NCBI RefSeq assembly: GCF_039822265.1
Contig: NZ_JBAJEX010000002.1
Location: forward strand, 62,001-126,000
DNA length: 64,000 nucleotides
Source: Thiobacter sp. AK1
GTDB taxonomy: Bacteria; Pseudomonadota; Gammaproteobacteria; Burkholderiales; Thiobacteraceae
Direction of reading: 5' to 3'
The position numbers and the translations under genes are program-made. This document shows positions 57,059 through 64,000 of this stretch, one piece after another. The notes beneath the pieces were generated by a model. It was not told where the DNA came from and searched no databases. It was given only the letters and a program-made list of their open reading frames with translations. Within the stretch, counting starts at the first letter, position 1; each line of letters begins with the position of its first letter.

Positions 57059-57697
57059 ATGGTCCTCTGCTGTGCCGACGAGGCGCCGGTTCCACGCCCG
57101 CCTGGCATCGGCATTCCCCAGCTACGCCCCTTCGATGGTGCCGCCTTCGAACGCGCGGTCACCGATCTACTCCTCGCCGCCGGCATCGACCCCGCTTCCC
57201 CGCACACGGGCAAGACGGCCAGACGCGTGCGCGAATTGTGGGAAAAGCGCCTGCTCGGTGGCTACGGCCTGGATCCTGCCCAAGCGCTCGGTGAAGGCTT
57301 TGCCGACCCCCGCGACGACATGGTGGTGGTGCGCGGCATCGCCATCCATGGCGTCTGTCCCCATCACCTCGTGCCTTTCCGTGGCCTCGCCCATGTGGCC
57401 TATGTGCCGGGCGGGCGCCTGCACGGCTTCGGGCGTATCGCCCGCATGGTGGACGCTATCGGCCACCGCTTCACCTATCAGGAATGGATGACCCGCGACA
57501 TCGCCGAAGCGCTGGTGGTACATGGCCACGCCAAGGGCGCGGCCTGCGTGATCGAGGCCGAGCAGCTCTGCCTGCTGCTAGGCGAAGATCGGCGCGGTGA
57601 CGAACGCGTCTATACGCAAGCGTTCGAAGGCGTGTTCCGCAACAGCGATCAGTTGCGCAACGAATTCCTGCGCGCGCTGGACGCCCGCCGACCCTGA
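57059..57697 (+). CDS. FolE-like GTP cyclohydrolase I homologue with altered active site
   Basis: A 212-residue relative of GTP cyclohydrolase I. The zinc ligands line up: Cys100 and His103 in HGVCPHHLVPFRG, and Cys171 in EAEQLCLLLG. However, E. coli CEHH is CPHH here (Glu111 to Pro). The residue corresponding to catalytic His179 is Gln169 (HYC replaced by QLC). LSKINR is FGRIAR (Lys136 to Arg), and the Arg185 region KARG is LLGED. Q151/E152 are kept (YQEWMT). The fold seems intact, but ordinary dihydroneopterin-triphosphate synthesis is doubtful. It is coupled to the nitroreductase gene, one base away. Confidence 0.8.
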   Translation: MVLCCADEAPVPRPPGIGIPQLRPFDGAAFERAVTDLLLAAGIDPASPHTGKTARRVRELWEKRLLGGYGLDPAQALGEGFADPRDDMVVVRGIAIHGVCPHHLVPFRGLAHVAYVPGGRLHGFGRIARMVDAIGHRFTYQEWMTRDIAEALVVHGHAKGAACVIEAEQLCLLLGEDRRGDERVYTQAFEGVFRNSDQLRNEFLRALDARRP

Positions 57698-57754
57698 TTC
57701 CCGGTCACCCCGTCGCACGCGGGGACAGCAGTCGCCAATCACGGCTTGGCGCGC

Positions 57755-61360
<3,606 letters not shown>

Positions 61361-61517
61361 CGTGAAGTCTCAAGAAAATGCGCCAGGTCGCCGATTCCCT
61401 GGACATGGGCGCCCGGTGGGCCGAGACGTCGTCCCCGTGACGTCGTCATTGAACCCAGAGCCCAGCTCGTGGAAAATCCGGCCTAGGCCTGGCCCGAGAA
61501 AAGGGGGATTTTCGCAT

Positions 61518-61985
61518 ATGCGGTGCATTGTCCTTGCCCTGCTTTTGAGCGTCGCCCCGAGCCTGTGGGCTATAGAGGCCAAGGTCGCGCCAGGCAGCCA
61601 TGTGAATCTACGAGCCGACAAGACGGAAGGGGCTCGCGTCGTGCGCGTGCTGCCACCGGCCGCGCCCATCGAGGTACTGGAAACCGAAGGCTCCCTCGCC
61701 CACGTGCGCACCCAGACTGGGGAGACGGGCTGGCTGCCCCTGCGCCTGCTGGTGGTTGCGCCTGCGCCCCTGCCGGCGAGCCCGCAGTCCGCGCCCCACC
61801 CGGCCCCTGCCGAGCCCCTGTCCCCTGGCGAGCCAAGCACGCCCAAGGCCGCGCCGCAAGAGGCGAAAAGGGCTTTCCCCCAGGTTTGGGTGGCGGGTGG
61901 ACTCGGCTTCCTGCTGGGCGCCCTGGTGGGCATCGGCGTCCATGAAGCGTATTATCGGAAGCGTCTAAACGGACTCCGCATTTGA
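61518..61985 (+). CDS. SH3-domain envelope protein with C-terminal transmembrane helix
   Basis: A 155-residue protein with signal MRCIVLALLLSVAPSLWAIE, then a bacterial SH3 domain (VNLRADKTEGARVVRVLPPA..., then LAHVRTQTGETGWLPLRLLV) as in the TIGR04211 group. A Pro/Ala-rich linker and a C-terminal membrane helix (VWVAGGLGFLLGALVGIGVH) with a basic tail follow. It resembles SH3 proteins that bind peptidoglycan or partner proteins from the periplasmic side. Its stop overlaps the next ATG (TGATG), so the two are translationally coupled. No specific function known. Confidence 0.85.
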   Translation: MRCIVLALLLSVAPSLWAIEAKVAPGSHVNLRADKTEGARVVRVLPPAAPIEVLETEGSLAHVRTQTGETGWLPLRLLVVAPAPLPASPQSAPHPAPAEPLSPGEPSTPKAAPQEAKRAFPQVWVAGGLGFLLGALVGIGVHEAYYRKRLNGLRI

Positions 61986-62506
61986 TGCGATCCTTGCTTG
62001 TTCTCTTCTTTTTCGCAGCGGCTGCGGTCAGCGCCGGCGAGCTCTACCGCTGGGTGGACCGCGAAGGCCGCGTGCATTACAGCGACGCCCCGCCGCCCCC
62101 CAACGCACGCCAGGTGGAAGAAAAGCGCATGCCCACCAACACGGCCTCGGGGGGCGACCTGCCCTATGCCACCCGGCGCGCCGCCGCAGCCTTTCCCGTT
62201 ACCCTGTTCGTCTCCGACTGCGGCGACCCCTGCAACCAGGCACGTGCCCATCTGAGCCGGCGGGGGATTCCCTACACCGTGCGCAATCCGGCGGCCAACC
62301 AGGCGGATGCCGAGGCCCTCTCCAAGCTGGTGGGCTCGCCCCAGGTGCCGGTGCTGGTGGTGGGCAAGCGCCGGCTCACGGGCTATGACGCCGCGGCCTG
62401 GGACGTCGCCCTGGACGCCGCCGGCTACCCGAAGAGCCGACCCCACGGCTACAAGGAACCGCCCCTACCCAAGGACGCCCCAGCCGCCACCCAGCCGGCC
62501 CCTTGA
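61985..62506 (+). CDS. DUF4124 plus glutaredoxin-like secreted protein
   Basis: A 173-residue exported protein. The signal peptide is [20 protein letters not shown], the DUF4124 motif is [20 protein letters not shown], and a thioredoxin-fold segment follows ([44 protein letters not shown]). The redox pair is Cys79/Cys83, a CX3C in place of the usual glutaredoxin CPxC. A Pro-rich tail ends it. It is coupled to the preceding SH3 gene. The likely role is a periplasmic thiol or disulfide protein; the partner is unknown. Confidence 0.87.
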   Translation: MRSLLVLFFFAAAAVSAGELYRWVDREGRVHYSDAPPPPNARQVEEKRMPTNTASGGDLPYATRRAAAAFPVTLFVSDCGDPCNQARAHLSRRGIPYTVRNPAANQADAEALSKLVGSPQVPVLVVGKRRLTGYDAAAWDVALDAAGYPKSRPHGYKEPPLPKDAPAATQPAP

Positions 62507-62532
62507 CCGGGGCGGTGCATGCCGCCTTCCCC

Positions 62533-63300
62533 ATGAAGATCGCCACCTGGAATGTCAACTCCCTCAAGGTTCGCCTGCCCCAGTTGTTGGACTGGCTCGA
62601 GCGCGCGGCCCCGCACGTCGTCTGCCTGCAGGAAACCAAGCTGGAGGATCATGCCTTTCCCGTAAAGGCTCTGCAGGAGGCCGGCTACGAGTCGGTGTTC
62701 GCCGGCCAGAAGACTTACAACGGCGTGGCCATCTTGAGCCGCACGCCCCAGTCCGACGTCAGCGTCGGCATCCCGGGCTTTAGCGACGACCAGAAGCGGG
62801 TGCTGGCGAGCACGATAGCAGGCATCCGCTTCGTCTGCCTGTACGTGCCCAACGGTCAGGCGGTGGGCTCCGACAAGTATGCCTACAAGCTAAAATGGCT
62901 CGCGGCCCTCGCCCAGTGGCTGCGCCTGGAATTGGCACGCCACCCGAACATGGCCCTGCTAGGCGATTTCAACATCGCGCCGGAGCCGCGGGACGTGCAT
63001 GACCCAGCCCTGTGGGAAGGCCATGTCCTATTCTCCGAGCCGGAGCGGGCCGCTTTCCGCGATCTTCTGGCGCTGGGTTTCAAGGACGCCTTCCGGCTGT
63101 TCGAGCAGCCCGAAAAGTCCTTCACCTGGTGGGACTACCGGATGATGGCCTTCCGCCGAAACCATGGGCTGCGCATCGACCACATCCTCCTGTCGGAACC
63201 CTTGGCGCGAAGCTGCGCGAGCTGCAGCATCGAGCGCGAGCTGCGCAAGCTGGAACGTCCCTCCGACCACGCCCCGGTGATCGCCGAACTCAAGACTTAG
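62533..63300 (+). CDS. xthA: Exodeoxyribonuclease III (AP endonuclease)
   Basis: A base-excision repair nuclease with 3'-exonuclease and AP-endonuclease activity. The 255 residues have [35 protein letters not shown] (metal-binding Glu), [27 protein letters not shown] (catalytic Asn/Asp) and LRIDHILLS with [11 protein letters not shown] (catalytic His). The ATG at 62533 gives the canonical MKIATWN start. Its tail overlaps the convergent HDOD gene by 11 bp. Confidence 0.95.
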   Translation: MKIATWNVNSLKVRLPQLLDWLERAAPHVVCLQETKLEDHAFPVKALQEAGYESVFAGQKTYNGVAILSRTPQSDVSVGIPGFSDDQKRVLASTIAGIRFVCLYVPNGQAVGSDKYAYKLKWLAALAQWLRLELARHPNMALLGDFNIAPEPRDVHDPALWEGHVLFSEPERAAFRDLLALGFKDAFRLFEQPEKSFTWWDYRMMAFRRNHGLRIDHILLSEPLARSCASCSIERELRKLERPSDHAPVIAELKT

Positions 63301-64000
63301 CGGCCGCGATCAGGGGCAGGCCCGCCGCGACCGGAGGTACCCCATACCAGGTCCAGCTGCGCGCCGCCAACAGCGCGGTCTTGAGGATGCGTGCGCGCAC
63401 CGCTTCCTCCGGCAGGTGGAGGAACTCGGCGATGTCCCGATAATCGTCCGGCAGCGCCGGATCATCCCAGCCATTGGCGAGATGCCGCGAAAGCCGCACC
63501 GCCAGGGCCACGTTCTTCACCCGCGGATGATCGGCGTGGTCCTCATCCATCAGGGTCTGCAAAAGCTGCGGCAGATGCCAGGCACGGACCAATGCCAGCT
63601 GCAGCTCGATACCGCGAAAGCCCAACACCCGCTTCTGCGCATCAGCGCTACGCATTCCCTTCTCCCGCTGCATCAGCGCTCGTACCGTCATCATCAGACG
63701 CGGCGCGAAACACCACATGAGCATCTCCGCCAGATCCCGTAGCAGGGCCGCGATCATCACCTCGTCCGACTCGATGTCGTGGCGCAGCACCGCCCAATCC
63801 TGGGCAAACAGCGCCGCATGCCGCGCGCGGCTCATGGCGCGGCGCAATCCGGTGAGCCCCGCCACCTGATCCTTGAGCACATCTTCCACCACCGGTAGCT
63901 TCGAGAAATGCTGGAAGAAGGGCGTGGTGCCCACCATCATGAGCGCATGGGCGATAGTGGTGATCTCGCGGCTTACGCGCCGGCTGTGGTGCACTTGCAG
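63290..64000 (-). CDS. HDOD-domain signalling protein, C-terminal part (cut by window edge)
   Basis: The minus-strand frame is open to the window edge, so the start lies outside. The visible about 236 residues begin [20 protein letters not shown] and continue [16 protein letters not shown], typical of HDOD domains (metal-free HD relatives that follow LLxxLQVxHS). A helical C-terminal region follows ([40 protein letters not shown]). HDOD proteins often join stress or motility signalling. It is convergent with exodeoxyribonuclease III, overlapping it by 11 bp. Confidence 0.82.
   Translation of the reverse strand: MQVHHSRRVSREITTIAHALMMVGTTPFFQHFSKLPVVEDVLKDQVAGLTGLRRAMSRARHAALFAQDWAVLRHDIESDEVMIAALLRDLAEMLMWCFAPRLMMTVRALMQREKGMRSADAQKRVLGFRGIELQLALVRAWHLPQLLQTLMDEDHADHPRVKNVALAVRLSRHLANGWDDPALPDDYRDIAEFLHLPEEAVRARILKTALLAARSWTWYGVPPVAAGLPLIAAAKS

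Noticed and set aside
63994..63994. GTG as the true start of the HDOD gene
   Set aside because: The frame stays open to the window edge and the sequence before it (LQ-V-HHS) continues the HDOD pattern, so the start lies outside the window.

Overview
The window is a high-GC, densely coded bacterial chromosome segment of housekeeping and core-metabolic genes. I see no prophage, CRISPR array, integron or complete insertion sequence. Gene content and order point to a betaproteobacterium: zapB-like/zapA - 6S RNA - 5-formyl-THF cyclo-ligase; a ubiD-DUF971-ubiE-ubiJ-ubiB ubiquinone block; spoT-rpoZ-gmk beside yicC and a Ser/Thr kinase/PP2C pair; rph-rdgB-hemW; and an NDUFA9-like gene next to cca. 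LptE, HolA, BtuB and lipoproteins show a Gram-negative envelope. I cannot resolve the family or genus.

Layout. 1-3.3 kb (minus): holA (cut by the window edge), lptE, leuS. 3.3-7.7 kb: TPR protein, a lipoprotein with five CX3C pairs, an HU-like protein, two head-to-head repeat copies, NDUFA9-like protein, cca. 7.7-10.6 kb: NhaR-like LysR regulator divergent from htpX-terC. 10.6-15.5 kb: purE-purK-psiE-purC-acyl-CoA ligase. 15.7-18.9 kb: S24-like protein without catalytic residues, TauE/SafE permease, EVE protein, cyclo-ligase, 6S RNA, zapA, zapB-like. 19-26 kb: cobalamin riboswitch and btuB, a DegP-type protease with a lipobox, DUF1853, CobW/G3E GTPase, mpl. 26-31 kb: hydrolase/membrane-protein pair, gamma carbonic anhydrase, oligopeptidase A, GNAT. 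31-36.4 kb: repeat island, then the ubiquinone operon (minus). 36.5-43.1 kb: MscS-like membrane protein, mutY, AsmA, tRNA-Gly(CCC), thiS-thiG, orphan PhnD-like binding protein. 43.2-49.7 kb (minus): recG, ridA, spoT, rpoZ, gmk, yicC. 49.7-57.7 kb (plus): kinase, PP2C, rph, rdgB, pncA, pncB, hemW, nitroreductase, FolE-like. 57.7-64 kb: fused 5-oxoprolinase/hydantoinase, SH3 protein, DUF4124/glutaredoxin protein, exodeoxyribonuclease III, HDOD protein (cut by the edge).

The most interesting signals are these. (1) A roughly 150-bp MITE-like repeat with inverted ends is present in two near-identical copies and one decayed copy. Each intact copy carries an ATTCCC-N8-GGGAAT palindrome of the Neisseria dRS3 type plus a second GTCCCCGC palindrome. 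(2) A FolE-like protein keeps the zinc ligands but has Gln at the E. coli His179 position and changes at the Glu111, Lys136 and Arg185 positions. It sits one base behind a nitroreductase gene. (3) A small secreted lipoprotein has five CX3C pairs. (4) An S24-fold protein has Tyr and Arg at the expected Ser/Lys positions. The 6S RNA and the B12 riboswitch were recognised from sequence and context; neither encodes protein.
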